Source of the DNA: CAVRXT01 sp049644285 | Lineage (GTDB): Bacteria; Acidobacteriota; Terriglobia; Acidiferrales; UBA7541 | DNA length: 48,762 nucleotides | NCBI GenBank assembly: GCA_049644285.1 | Contig: JBARRP010000043.1 | Coordinates: 1 to 48,762 of the forward strand | Reading direction: 5' to 3' | Shown: positions 7,790 through 17,004 of the stretch, piece after piece | Layout: each line of letters starts with the position of its first letter | Numbering within the stretch: the stretch's first letter is position 1 | Made by a program: the position numbers and the translations under genes | The notes under the pieces: generated by a model | The model's database searches: none | The model's input: only the letters and a program-made list of their open reading frames with translations | Told to the model about the DNA's origin: nothing

Positions 7790-8704
7790 TCAACCTCCGT
7801 CCAAAAGCACTCCAACTAGTTGGTGTGTTGTGAAGATGCTGAACGCTGCTGCGTTGGACTCGGCCAGGTGGATTGCCATCAGCGTTTGATCGTCTGCTTG
7901 CCGCGCTCCGGAGGAGTACCGTTCGATGTCCTCACGGCAGGCCGAGACCAGTTCCTCCGCAGGCCAGCCATGTCGGCCGCCAACTGCGAGCGAGAGCCCG
8001 TCGATTCCATATTCGTTGCCGGAGAGATCGCGCGCTTCTGAGATGCCGTCGGTGAAGAGGACTAGGCTGTCGCCCGGTTCGAGTCGAATCCGGTGAACCG
8101 TATAACGGCTCGCAGGGAATAAACCCAGCGGCAATCCGGTGGAGCCGATGTGCTTCACGCCTTTCTGTGACACAAGAAGGGCGGGGAGATGGCCCGCGCT
8201 GGCGATTTCGATCTCGCCCGTTTCGCAGGCTCGCCCGCAGACAAGCGTGGCGTACTGCCCCGCGATCGTGCTCTCACAAAAAAGGCGGTTCGCGATTTCA
8301 AGCAACTTGTCGAGCTCCAGACCGATACTTGCAAGGGTGCGAAACGTGGCGTGCAGGTGCGTCATCAGCAAAGAGGCCGCTACTCCCTTGCCCGACACAT
8401 CTCCGAGAAGGAAGATGAGTTTGCCATCTTCGTTGGCCGGAGGAATCAGGTCGCAGTAGTCGCCGCTCACGATTCCCTCAGGCCTGTATTGATAGTGAAT
8501 GCGCCAGTCGCCGAAGCGAACGTCGGTTTGAGGAAGCAGCCCGCGCTGCACCCGTGAAGCGAGTACGAGGTCACGCTCAAGCGCGCGCTGCTCGTCGCTG
8601 CTCAGGCAGTCGAGACAGAGCTGGACCAGTGGATCAGAAATGACGGACAGCGCCGCATCCAGAACCTTGGTTGCCGCACCGCCCTGTGGTCTCGCCTTTG
8701 CCAT
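7790..8704 (-). CDS. SpoIIE-type PP2C phosphatase with a TetR-like N-terminus
   Basis: A 304-aa protein. From about residue 45 (LERDLVLASRVQRGLLPQ) it is a SpoIIE/RsbU-type Ser phosphatase with the metal-site motifs SGDYCD, LLGDVSGKGVAA, LFTDGISEA and ADDQTLM. Its first 22 residues (MAKARPQGGAATKVLDAALS plus VI) match helix 1 of the downstream TetR at 13 of 22 positions. The ATG at 8704 follows GGGGAGG; the frame stays open upstream through the operator, but starting there would translate the promoter. The substrate is probably a phosphorylated anti-anti-sigma (STAS) protein, none of which is encoded here. It overlaps tetR by a few bases. Confidence 0.88.
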   Translation of the reverse strand: MAKARPQGGAATKVLDAALSVISDPLVQLCLDCLSSDEQRALERDLVLASRVQRGLLPQTDVRFGDWRIHYQYRPEGIVSGDYCDLIPPANEDGKLIFLLGDVSGKGVAASLLMTHLHATFRTLASIGLELDKLLEIANRLFCESTIAGQYATLVCGRACETGEIEIASAGHLPALLVSQKGVKHIGSTGLPLGLFPASRYTVHRIRLEPGDSLVLFTDGISEARDLSGNEYGIDGLSLAVGGRHGWPAEELVSACREDIERYSSGARQADDQTLMAIHLAESNAAAFSIFTTHQLVGVLLDGG

Positions 8705-8722
8705 CACCGCCCTCCCCAAGGT

Positions 8723-8751
8723 AACATACCGACTGGTCGGTATGTTGTCAA
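8723..8751 (-). promoter_or_regulatory. Sigma-70 promoter with embedded TetR operator
   Basis: Read on the minus strand, TTGACA (8746-8751), a 17-bp spacer and TATGTT (8723-8728) form a near-consensus promoter for the phosphatase-tetR-SnoaL operon. A perfect inverted repeat with 11-bp arms (AACATACCGAC and its complement, 2-bp centre) spans 8723-8746. It covers the spacer and -10 and touches the -35. TetR binding here would block RNA polymerase, giving direct autorepression. Confidence 0.85.
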
Positions 8752-8985
8752 GCACTATTTTCCCTGTCGAGTCGGTTTCAATTCGAAGAGGTGTCACACC
8801 TCGTTTCGCTCGTTCGGGACGACGCCGTTCGAATTTGTGAACGGGTATCCGCGCAAGCATGTCTGGCGTTCTTTCGACCGTATCGGTGTCCGGCGTTTGC
8901 GACGTCCGCAAATTGCTTTCCGGCGGGTGTCATCTCTGATAGCATCAAAGTTTGATCCTTGGGAATCTTACCTGCTGGAGAAACC

Positions 8986-9177
8986 ATGGCGCTAGCCTGT
9001 GAAATCTGCGGCAAAAAGCCCAGCTACGGCAATACGATTAGCCACGCCCACAATGTGCGGCGTCGCCGCTGGAATCCGAACCTGCGCCGCGTGAAGACGA
9101 CCGTCAACGGCGTGCGCAAGCACATACGCGCGTGCACCGCCTGCATCCGCGCAGGGCGCGTCCGCAAAGCCGCCTGA
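8986..9177 (+). CDS. rpmB: 50S ribosomal protein bL28
   Basis: A 63-aa bL28 of the large ribosomal subunit, beginning MALACEICGKKPSYGN and containing SHAHNVRRRRWNPNLRRVK, the family core. The Cys pairs CEIC and CTAC indicate the zinc-binding version of the protein. The ATG at 8986 follows CTGGAG at suitable spacing; an in-frame ATG nine codons earlier would add residues not found in the family. It stands alone, 37 nt before the parvulin lipoprotein gene. Confidence 0.96.
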   Translation: MALACEICGKKPSYGNTISHAHNVRRRRWNPNLRRVKTTVNGVRKHIRACTACIRAGRVRKAA

Positions 9178-9213
9178 ACCCACTCGAGCGATCCCGTCGG
9201 AAGGAGTTCCTGG

Positions 9214-10269
9214 TTGAAACCTAAGGTCGCAATCCTGGCGGCGCTTGCAGCGTGCGCCTTCGCTTCTTCCTGCAAGAAAGAGCAGGCGCCGGGGCCCGAC
9301 GTGTGGGCGGTGGTGGATGGGAAGGAGATCGCCCGCTCCGAAGTTGAAAAAAGCTACCGGAGCCGCGTCAACCCGGAAGGCCCGCCGCCGTCGCAGGAAG
9401 AAGCGCTCTCACTCGAGCTGACCATTCTCGACCAACTCATCAACAATGAAATCCTGCTCGAACGCGCCAACAAGCTGAATCTGGTGGCGAGTGACGCCGA
9501 AGTCGAAGACAAGTTCACCGAGTCGAAGAGCCCGTTCACCGAAGAGGAATTCCAGAAGAAGCTGAAGGAAAACGGGCTCACGGTGGAGGATTTGAGGGCC
9601 GAGCTGCGCCGGGAAGTCTCGATTCAGAAGCTGATGAACCGCGAAGTCGTCTCGAAGATCACGGTAACCGATCTGGACGTGGCCGATTTCTATGACCAGA
9701 ATCGCGCGCAGTTCAATCTCGCCGAGCCGCGCATCCATATCGCTCAAATTGTGGTCACCCCGAGGCCGGACGCGATGGTTCACAATCGCAAGAACGACAA
9801 GGTTACCAACGACGCGGACGCCAAGCGCAAAACCCAACAGCTCGAGGAAAAACTCAACGCCGGGGCTGATTTCACGCAGCTAGCCATGGATTACTCCGAG
9901 GATAACACCGCATCAACCGGCGGCGACCTCGGTTTTCTGCCGCAGTCATCTCTGAATCAATCAGATCCTTCGCTGAAGAAGGCGGCGCTTTCGCTCAAGC
10001 CCGGCGAGGTGAGCCCACCGATAGCGGTCCGCACCGGCGGCTATGTCATTCTGAAAATGCTGGCCAAGGAGCCCGCGGGCCAGCGGCAGCTTTCAGACCC
10101 TCAGGTCCAGCAGGCGATCCGTGAGACCTTGCGCAACCGCAAAGAACAGCTGCTGCGCGTCGCGTATCTTACCGAGGCGCGCAACGGCGCTCACGTGACG
10201 AACTATCTTGCTCGCCAGGTCCTGGAATCCGCCGGCAAGCTCCCTGCCGTCGAACCAACGAAGCAATAA
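9214..10269 (+). CDS. SurA/PpiC-like peptidyl-prolyl isomerase lipoprotein
   Basis: A 351-aa exported chaperone. The signal KVAILAALAACAFASSC ends in a lipobox (ASSC), so the mature protein is probably anchored to a membrane by its lipidated Cys. A SurA-N-like helical domain (about 30-170) is followed by a parvulin domain (about 172-275), with IHIAQIVVTPRPDAM, DFTQLAMDYSED and TASTGGDLGFLPQS. It likely helps outer-membrane or secreted proteins fold in the periplasm. The start is TTG at 9214, supported by AAGGAG 7 nt upstream. The next gene is dnaB, 305 nt away. Confidence 0.92.
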   Translation: MKPKVAILAALAACAFASSCKKEQAPGPDVWAVVDGKEIARSEVEKSYRSRVNPEGPPPSQEEALSLELTILDQLINNEILLERANKLNLVASDAEVEDKFTESKSPFTEEEFQKKLKENGLTVEDLRAELRREVSIQKLMNREVVSKITVTDLDVADFYDQNRAQFNLAEPRIHIAQIVVTPRPDAMVHNRKNDKVTNDADAKRKTQQLEEKLNAGADFTQLAMDYSEDNTASTGGDLGFLPQSSLNQSDPSLKKAALSLKPGEVSPPIAVRTGGYVILKMLAKEPAGQRQLSDPQVQQAIRETLRNRKEQLLRVAYLTEARNGAHVTNYLARQVLESAGKLPAVEPTKQ

Positions 10270-10574
10270 GCCGAAAATCGACACTCGCTACGCGTTACCG
10301 AGCCACGTGACACAATAGAGCTGCGAATTTGGGCCGGCAGACGTGCGGGCGCGTGAGATTTCCACTTTTCCGAAAATGTCCACAACTCTGACCAGTTGAC
10401 GCCGGCAGCGCACGCGAACAGAATGCGGACGCTTGGCTGCTCCTTCGCTCGCCGGGCGAGCGCGCCGCCCCGGATCCCGGCCAACCGATGTGCCATGAAA
10501 CGGACGCAGGGGGCGTGAGATAAGAAAGTTCTTGCGGGCGGAAAACTCCTAGGCGAAAATAAAGCGAAAAACGA
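10270..10574. other. Intergenic region upstream of dnaB
   Basis: No gene is seen in these 305 bases. A candidate promoter reads TTGACG (10396-10401), 17-bp spacer, CAGAAT (10419-10424), pointing towards dnaB with a leader of about 145 nt. An inverted CTCGCC/GGCGAG occurs near 10458-10470. Neither element is proven. Confidence 0.35.
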
Positions 10575-11933
10575 ATGCCGGTCGAATCCTCCATCGAACG
10601 TCCGCTGCCGCACAATCTCGAAGCCGAGCGGAGCATTCTCGGCGCCGTCCTGCTCGACAATCATGTCCTCAACACCGCCATCGAGAAACTGAAGCCCGAG
10701 GATTTCTTTCTCGACCCGCACCGGCGAATTTTCGAGCGCATGATCAGCCTGGGCGAAGCGCAGCAGGCCATCGATCTGGTAACGCTCACGGAAAATCTCG
10801 ACCGCAGCGGAGAGCTCGAAGCTTCCGGCGGCCCGGCGTATCTGGCGCAACTGCTCGATGGCGTCCCGCGCACCTCGAACGTCGATCACTATGCGCGCAT
10901 CGTCAAAGAAAAGGCGGTGCTGCGAAACCTCATTCACGCCACCGACGCCATCCAGCAGCAGGCGCTGGACGCCGGAGAAGACGCCGATTTAATCCTCGAC
11001 CGCGCCGAATCTTTCATCTTCCAGTTGGCAGAAGAAAGAGTGCGAGCGGGGCTCATCGGCGTCAAGGAGCTGGTGCGGGAAAACTACGAGCGGCTCGAGC
11101 GCATTTTCAGCGAAGGACGCCGACTCACCGGCCTGGGGACGGGATACGCGCGGCTCGACAACGAAACGGCAGGCCTGCAGCCGTCCGAACTGATCATCCT
11201 TGCGTCGCGGCCATCGATGGGAAAAACGGCGCTCGCGCTTAACTGCGCCGAAAACATCGCGCTGCGAAAACGCGAGCCAGTGGCGATTTTCAGCCTTGAA
11301 ATGTCGAAGGAGTCGCTCCTGCTGCGCTTGCTGGCTTCCGAAGCGCGCGTGGACGCGCACAAATTCCGCACCGGGCACCTGGCGCACGACGACTGGCCGA
11401 AGATCACTCGCGCTCTGACCGAGCTTGGCGAGGCTCCATTGTGGATCGATGATTCCGCGTCGGCGACGGTGATGGAAATGGGTGCGAAGGCGCGGCGTCT
11501 GAAGCGCGACAAGGGATTGTCACTGGTGATTGTGGACTATCTACAATTGGTGACCGCGCGCGGGCGCTTCGGGAATCGCAATGAAGAAGTCTCCAGCATC
11601 TCCCGGGCGCTGAAGGGTCTTGCCAAGGAGCTCAAGGTGCCTGTTCTCGTCCTGAGCCAGTTGACGCGCGCGCCGGAACGCGAAGACCGCAAGCCACAAC
11701 TCGCCGACTTGCGCGAATCCGGAGCGATCGAGCAGGATGCTGATGTGGTCATGTTCATTCACCGGCCCAATTTCTACAAGAGCGATTTGCCCGATGAAGA
11801 CCGCAACAAGGCGGAAATCATTATCGCCAAGCAGCGGAACGGCCCCACCGGCAACATCGATTTCGTCTTCCTCAGCCGCCACACCCGCTTCGAAGAGGCC
11901 GCGCCAGACACCTGGGCCCCCGAGGCCGAGTAG
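10575..11933 (+). CDS. dnaB: Replicative DNA helicase DnaB
   Basis: A 452-aa hexameric replicative helicase, the usual length. The N-terminal primase-interacting domain starts PLPHNLEAERSILGAVLLD. The RecA-like core has Walker A in ASRPSMGKT (about 210-218), FSLEMSKE, Walker B VIVDYLQL, and the arginine-finger and motif-4 region QLADLRESGAIEQDADVV. It unwinds the fork ahead of the polymerase. No intein or insertion is seen in the Walker A region, a common site for them. ATG 10575 is the first start and matches the family N-terminus. Confidence 0.97.
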   Translation: MPVESSIERPLPHNLEAERSILGAVLLDNHVLNTAIEKLKPEDFFLDPHRRIFERMISLGEAQQAIDLVTLTENLDRSGELEASGGPAYLAQLLDGVPRTSNVDHYARIVKEKAVLRNLIHATDAIQQQALDAGEDADLILDRAESFIFQLAEERVRAGLIGVKELVRENYERLERIFSEGRRLTGLGTGYARLDNETAGLQPSELIILASRPSMGKTALALNCAENIALRKREPVAIFSLEMSKESLLLRLLASEARVDAHKFRTGHLAHDDWPKITRALTELGEAPLWIDDSASATVMEMGAKARRLKRDKGLSLVIVDYLQLVTARGRFGNRNEEVSSISRALKGLAKELKVPVLVLSQLTRAPEREDRKPQLADLRESGAIEQDADVVMFIHRPNFYKSDLPDEDRNKAEIIIAKQRNGPTGNIDFVFLSRHTRFEEAAPDTWAPEAE

Positions 11934-12212
11934 CACCCTCGCGAGTGAACGTCAGGATTTGCGCACGGGTGTGTCGCCGCATCCTCGTTGTCGGTGAGAT
12001 TGCCCGACCAGTTCGCCCACCACGCCGCTTGAAACAGAGCTTAACTGAATGCAATCACAGGCGTTTTGTGGGAGCAAGGAAAACTGGCCGCACGGCAGCT
12101 CTATTGGCGCACCAACTGCAAGTCGTTTCGATGAGGTGTTCGTTAGGCGGCGCGAAGAGCACACAAAACCCGATTTTCGTTAGCGCCGTCTTAGAATGGT
12201 TTGGCACCATAA

Positions 12213-13400
12213 GTGGTCGTCAAAGAGATGAGTCGTGCGGTCCAATTCGATGGTCGGCCGGTTTGGGCTGAGATTTCTCTCGCAGCAATCCTTCACAACC
12301 TGCGTGTCATCCGCAAACGGGTGGGCCGAAAGCGCAAAGTTCTGGCCATTGTAAAAGCCAACGCCTACGGGTTGGGGGCCGTCCCGATTTCAAAGGCCCT
12401 GGCCAAAGCGGGCACAGAATGGTTTGGGGTCACCTGCACGAGCGAGGGCGCGGAGCTGCGTGAAGCAGGCATTCGCCAGCGGATTCTGGTGCTCACCGGC
12501 TTCTGGCCAGGAGAAGAAGCCCGTCTTCTTCGCTGTGGCTTGACGCCCACGGTCACGCAACTCGATCAGCTTCGGCCGCTCGAGCGCGCCGCCGCGAAAC
12601 CTGCGCTGCGGGGAAAGCGCGCGCGCGTTCCATTTCATCTCAAGGTCAACACAGGCATGAACCGTCTGGGAATCGACCCAAACGAGATAAGCGCGTTCGC
12701 CAGGGCTTTCGCCGATTGCCCTCACCTCGAACTCGAAGCCACCTACACTCATTTTGCATCGGCGGAGGATTTCACCAGCGAGCAGACGGCCTGCCAGGAG
12801 AGGCGCTTCGCGGAGGCTCTCGCGCGTTTGCGGGGGGCTGGGATCTCGCCAGGCATGGTTCATCTAGCCAATAGCGGCGCTATCTCGGCCCGGCCAAGCA
12901 CGTGGGGAGACCTCGTGCGTCCCGGAGCGATCCTGTATGGCTATCACCAGTCGTTCGCCCCGCCCGAACGTAAAGACGAAATATTGGGACAGATCCCTTT
13001 GCGGCCCTGCCTCACCCTCCGGACTCGGATTATTTCGCTGCGCGATGTCCCGTCAGGACAGGGAGTCGGCTACGGGGCGCGGTTTGTCACCCAGCGGCCA
13101 TCGCGGATCGCGGTACTCGCAGCAGGTTACGCCGATGGGCTGGTTCGCGCGCGCACAAATCGTGGCTCCGCTCTCCTCCGGGGGAAACCAGCGCCGATTG
13201 TGGGAGTGATTTCAATGGACCTGGCCACAATCGACGCCACCGAAATTCCCGACGCCGCAATCGGAGATGTCGTAACCATTTACGGAAGCGACGGCGGCGC
13301 TTCGATTGCCGTCTCCGACGCAGCGCGTGAGATCGGGACCGTTACCTCCGATCTCCTGTGTGCGCTTGGGCGCCGCGTTCCCCGCTTCTATCTGACCTGA
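12213..13400 (+). CDS. alr: Alanine racemase
   Basis: A PLP-dependent racemase making D-alanine for peptidoglycan. The cofactor Lys lies in LAIVKANAYGLG (about residue 48), the catalytic Tyr in GQGVGYGARF in the C-terminal domain, and VNTGMNRLGI and SMDLATIDAT are family motifs. The barrel and C-terminal beta domain are both complete at about 390 aa. Two starts are possible, GTG 12213 and ATG 12228; the family N-terminus (RPVWAEISLAAILHNLR) fits either, and no strong Shine-Dalgarno decides. The 279 bases between dnaB and this gene hold no other gene that can be supported. Confidence 0.96.
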   Translation: MVVKEMSRAVQFDGRPVWAEISLAAILHNLRVIRKRVGRKRKVLAIVKANAYGLGAVPISKALAKAGTEWFGVTCTSEGAELREAGIRQRILVLTGFWPGEEARLLRCGLTPTVTQLDQLRPLERAAAKPALRGKRARVPFHLKVNTGMNRLGIDPNEISAFARAFADCPHLELEATYTHFASAEDFTSEQTACQERRFAEALARLRGAGISPGMVHLANSGAISARPSTWGDLVRPGAILYGYHQSFAPPERKDEILGQIPLRPCLTLRTRIISLRDVPSGQGVGYGARFVTQRPSRIAVLAAGYADGLVRARTNRGSALLRGKPAPIVGVISMDLATIDATEIPDAAIGDVVTIYGSDGGASIAVSDAAREIGTVTSDLLCALGRRVPRFYLT

Positions 13401-13465
13401 TCGCGATGGAGCACCCCGCCGCGCCGGAGCGTCCTGTCAAACCTGCGGCAAGTCGAGCTAAATCC

Positions 13466-13490
13466 GGCAGGCTGAGTAGCGCCGCCTGCC
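13466..13490. terminator. GC-rich hairpin after alr
   Basis: Arms GGCAGGC (13466-13472) and GCCTGCC (13484-13490) enclose an 11-nt loop, 66 nt after the alr stop. Only a weak T-rich stretch follows, so it would be an atypical terminator or a transcript-end structure. The rest of the 268-base gap shows no gene. Confidence 0.35.
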
Positions 13491-13668
13491 AACATTGTTC
13501 ACTGCCTTGCTACTTCTGGTGCTATACTCGCGAAATATGATTCTTCGTAGAAATCGTAGCGTCATACCGGCAGCTTTCTTTTCATAAGTCATAAGGCCGG
13601 TCGCAACTTAGGTTCATATGCGGGCAAGCTCTTGAAGCGGCGGCCCGTACAGTTCATACGAGGGACCG

Positions 13669-14853
13669 ATGGCGCGCACTCTTACTTCCCCTGGACGCAC
13701 GCAGTCTACCGGCACGCCCGAAACTCTCCGCTCTAAGCCGGTTCTCCTTTCCCGATCGTCGCATGACCAGGTGGGTACTGTCTGGGACATGCTTGCCGTG
13801 CGGCTCGTCTTCATGGCGATCTGTATTGCGGCAGGATTTCATTTCCGTCCGTTCGGCCTGTCGAAGGAAATGGCCTCGCTGGCCGGCCTGTTGTTTGCGG
13901 TTGCCGTAATCCTGTTCGAGATCCGGCTGCGGCGCGCAAGCCTCCGGCGCCTGATCGGCGCGGCCACCGGCTCGATTCTGGGAATCCTCGGGGCGTACCT
14001 GACCACGCTGGTGCTGGCGCAGACGTCGATGCCGGAGAGCACGCGGTCCTTCGTGAGCCTGGCGGTATTCCTGGTGATGGCTTACATCGGGCTGATTCTC
14101 GGCGCCAACAAGGGAGACATGCTGAATCTGCAGGCGCTGGGAGGTCTCTTCGGAAGCGAGCGCGGCTCACGGCATACCTGCAAGCTGCTCGATACCAGCG
14201 TGATTATTGACGGCCGGGTGGCGGACATTGCTGAGGCGCAATTCCTGGACGGCGCGCTGATCATCCCGCAATTCGTGCTGCGCGAGCTGCAACTGGTGGC
14301 GGATTCTGCCGACCCCCTGAAGCGCCAGCGCGGGCGCCGCGGCCTCGAAGTTCTCCAGCGGATTCAGAAAATGGCGCATCTGGATGTGCAGATCGCCGAA
14401 GATGATTTCCCGAATATCGCCGATGTGGACATGAAACTGATCGAACTGGCCAAGCGCTACGATGCCAAGATCGTGACCAACGACTTCAATCTGAACAAAG
14501 TGGCCACGCTTCAGGGCATCGAGATACTGAACGTAAATCAGCTCGCCAACGCGCTGAAGCCAGTCGTCCTGCCGGGCGAATCGATGCGTGTCTTTATTCT
14601 CCGCGAGGGCAAAGAATACAACCAGGGCGTCGCTTATCTCGATGATGGCACGATGGTGGTGGCCGATGGGGCGCGCAAAATGATCAACAAAACCGTCGAT
14701 ATCACGGTCACCTCCGTACATCAAACGACCGCGGGGAAAATGATCTTCGGGCGCTACGATGAAAAAGGAGAGCAGCCACGCGGCTCTGCGGAAGTCCAAC
14801 CGGGGGGCGAACGGCCTCCGCGGCCCCTTTATCCCGAATCCGGCAGATCGTAG
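13669..14853 (+). CDS. PIN/TRAM-domain integral membrane protein (YacL-like)
   Basis: A 394-aa protein with four predicted membrane helices in the first 150 residues, including MLAVRLVFMAICIAAGF, EMASLAGLLFAVAVILF and SFVSLAVFLVMAYIGLILG. A cytoplasmic PIN nuclease-fold domain follows (LLDTSVIIDGRVADI, then IVTNDFNLNKVA with conserved Asp residues). A TRAM domain (about 315-375, SMRVFILREGKEYNQGVAYL) suggests RNA binding. The Pro/Gly-rich tail is disordered. The architecture matches Bacillus subtilis YacL, a putative membrane-tethered RNase of unknown target. An alternative start is the ATG of MLAVRLVF. Confidence 0.93.
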   Translation: MARTLTSPGRTQSTGTPETLRSKPVLLSRSSHDQVGTVWDMLAVRLVFMAICIAAGFHFRPFGLSKEMASLAGLLFAVAVILFEIRLRRASLRRLIGAATGSILGILGAYLTTLVLAQTSMPESTRSFVSLAVFLVMAYIGLILGANKGDMLNLQALGGLFGSERGSRHTCKLLDTSVIIDGRVADIAEAQFLDGALIIPQFVLRELQLVADSADPLKRQRGRRGLEVLQRIQKMAHLDVQIAEDDFPNIADVDMKLIELAKRYDAKIVTNDFNLNKVATLQGIEILNVNQLANALKPVVLPGESMRVFILREGKEYNQGVAYLDDGTMVVADGARKMINKTVDITVTSVHQTTAGKMIFGRYDEKGEQPRGSAEVQPGGERPPRPLYPESGRS

Positions 14854-15025
14854 GAACAAAAAAGAGGCGGATCCAAAAGAATGTCCACGCGTAGGGGCAT
14901 GCCGTGCCCGCTCCGGCCGCCAGTCACCGCTGCGATTGGTTCGCCGCTCTTCGTCAGGTAAGATTGATGTGTCTCGCTCTTGAACTCGAGAAATAGCCGA
15001 GCCTGCAAACGGTAGGGATCAGGAG

Positions 15026-16180
15026 ATGTCTTTGGAAATCGACCGGCCGGATTGGCTGCTGCAGATGGAAGGAATTCTTGAAACGCTGAATGAGGGCGTG
15101 TTGATCAGCGACGATTGCCATCACATGATCTTCGCCAACAAATGCTTTCTCGACATGGTCGGACTGCCCGCCGAGCAGATTCTGGGGAAGACGCCTGCTG
15201 AATTTTATCCTCCTGAGGATGGAAGCGTGCTCGCCGAACACATCGCTCATGGCGAACAAGCCGGGCATCATCGGTTCGAGTTCTACTTGCCACAGGGAAA
15301 CGGCGAGCGGATGCCGGTGATCATCAGCTCACGGGTGCTGGAGGATCCGGAAGGGAGCGTGTTCGCCGTCGTAACTTTCACGGATATCTCCGAGCAGAAG
15401 CGCGCCGAGCAGCAGCTCAAGGAAGTCAACGAACAGCTCGAGGAGCGGCAAAAGGAGATCGAAGAGGAGTTGGTGCTTGCGGCGCGCGTCCAACAGAGCC
15501 TCGCGCCCAAAGGACTGCGCTGGGGCGGCCTCGAAGTCGCGGCCCACTACCATCCGGTGCGGCGCATCGGGGGCGATTTCGGCCTCGTCGCTCCCTCGGG
15601 CGATGATTACCTCAACCTGATGGTCTGCGACGTTTCCGGCCACGGCATCGGCTCAGCGCTGGTGGCCAACCGGATTTATACCGAGACCCTCTCTCAGCTC
15701 GAACGCAATACCCCGCTCGGCCAAATGCTGCGGCACTTGAACCGGTTCGTCATGCAGAATCTTGGCAGCTCGGTTCTGTATTTCACGATTGCCGCGGCGC
15801 GCGTGAGCCGCGATGCCCACCTGGAATTTGCGGGGGGCGGCCATCCTCCGGCGATTCTGATTCGTCCGGGCGAGCCGCCGCGGCTGCTCGAATCCCGCAG
15901 TATGGTTCTGGGCTTGCTCGAGAATGCAGTTGATGCGGAAGCTGTTGTCGAAGTGCCGCTCGAGCGCGGCGATCGCTTGGCGCTCTACACCGACGGACTG
16001 ACGGAAGTCTTCGACGCGCGTGGCGAGATGCTCGGAGTCGATGGATTGCAGGAGATCATCCGCGAGGCGTCGCCGAAAACCCTGGCTGAGATGAAGCAAA
16101 CGATCCTGGACCGAGTGGCTGCGTTTCGAAGCGGCCCGGCTACCGATGATGTCTCGCTTGTCCTCCTCGACGTCCCCTGA
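15026..16180 (+). CDS. PAS-domain SpoIIE/RsbU-type Ser/Thr phosphatase
   Basis: A 384-aa signalling phosphatase. A PAS domain (about 10-125; ILETLNEGVLISDDCHHMIF, FTDISEQKRAEQQL) leads through a coiled coil (EQLEERQKEIEEEL) into a SpoIIE-type PP2C domain, with RIGGDFGLV, VCDVSGHGIGSA, LYTDGLTEVFDARGE and ATDDVSLV as metal-binding motifs. It would dephosphorylate an anti-anti-sigma-type partner in response to a PAS signal. AGGAG directly abuts ATG 15026, so TTG 15032 (spacing 6) may be the true start. The next gene starts at the base after its TGA, so they are coupled. Confidence 0.92.
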   Translation: MSLEIDRPDWLLQMEGILETLNEGVLISDDCHHMIFANKCFLDMVGLPAEQILGKTPAEFYPPEDGSVLAEHIAHGEQAGHHRFEFYLPQGNGERMPVIISSRVLEDPEGSVFAVVTFTDISEQKRAEQQLKEVNEQLEERQKEIEEELVLAARVQQSLAPKGLRWGGLEVAAHYHPVRRIGGDFGLVAPSGDDYLNLMVCDVSGHGIGSALVANRIYTETLSQLERNTPLGQMLRHLNRFVMQNLGSSVLYFTIAAARVSRDAHLEFAGGGHPPAILIRPGEPPRLLESRSMVLGLLENAVDAEAVVEVPLERGDRLALYTDGLTEVFDARGEMLGVDGLQEIIREASPKTLAEMKQTILDRVAAFRSGPATDDVSLVLLDVP

Positions 16181-16690
16181 GTGGCGATGGCCAACCTGGA
16201 ATTTTGTGTTGACGTCGCTGCCGAACCCAACCTCGTTTTTGCTTTTTTCGTGCCGCAGCGCATGCCCTATTGGTACGCCGCGGAGATGGAAAGCCAATTC
16301 GAAGTGCAAGGAGGCGCATCGGAATTCCAGCCAGGCCAGAAAGTGCGAATCACCGGCAAGCTGCGCGGGCGGGAAATGTCAATGACCGTCGTGGTGACGC
16401 GCTACGATTGGCCGCGCGTCCTCGAATGGCAATTTCTCGATTGCTACGGTGTGCGTGGAGTGCAGCGCTGGCAAGTCGAACTCGCTCCACCTGCGTCGAG
16501 CACGCGTCCGGAAGCCCCCGGAGCGAGTCAAGGACCAGCGACACACGTCCGCATGCGCGATGCCTACGAAATGCCCGGCGGCCTCGGCAAAATCGTGGAT
16601 TGGCTGTTGACCCGCCACTCCGTCTCCCGCCGCGACCGCGACGCATTGGACCGGCTCAAGCGCCTCGCCGAACGAAATCCTACGGAATGA
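16181..16690 (+). CDS. SRPBCC (START-like) domain protein
   Basis: About 169 aa with the SRPBCC hydrophobic-ligand fold: LEFCVDVAAEPNLVFAFFV at the N-terminus, a WYAAEMESQFEV strand, and a C-terminal long helix after MPGGLGKIVDWLL. It begins at the GTG (16181) that directly follows the phosphatase TGA, or at ATG 16187, which implies translational coupling. The pairing hints that this protein binds a lipid-like ligand or partners the phosphatase, but the role is unknown. A Pro/Ser-rich insert (about 102-124) is variable. Confidence 0.82.
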   Translation: MAMANLEFCVDVAAEPNLVFAFFVPQRMPYWYAAEMESQFEVQGGASEFQPGQKVRITGKLRGREMSMTVVVTRYDWPRVLEWQFLDCYGVRGVQRWQVELAPPASSTRPEAPGASQGPATHVRMRDAYEMPGGLGKIVDWLLTRHSVSRRDRDALDRLKRLAERNPTE

Positions 16691-17004
16691 ATCGTCTTCG
16701 CAGGCGGAATCTTGACCATCAATCGTACCCGCATCAGTTGCTTCGATTCGCTTAGTCCACGTCGTCCCGCGGTTGTGCCGGCTGCTCTAGCAACCTCTTT
16801 CTTCTGGGTAATCTCACCACAGCTTTGCCCCATTGACGCGCGCGCAGCAGTTTGCCATCATCGGCGGCAGCTTTGGCGTGGGGCGAAGGGGCTGCCCGAG
16901 CGACGCAGTGCGAGGGGCGGGCCCATCGCTGAGAAATCGCCTGGGGGAAGCGCATCGCGTTCCGAATCTCCATCCTGGCCTCGGGAAGCTTCGGCAACTC
17001 CACG

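Noticed and set aside
11945..12271. A 108-codon frame between dnaB and alr
   Set aside because: It overlaps the alr start, has no good ribosome site and no recognisable motif.
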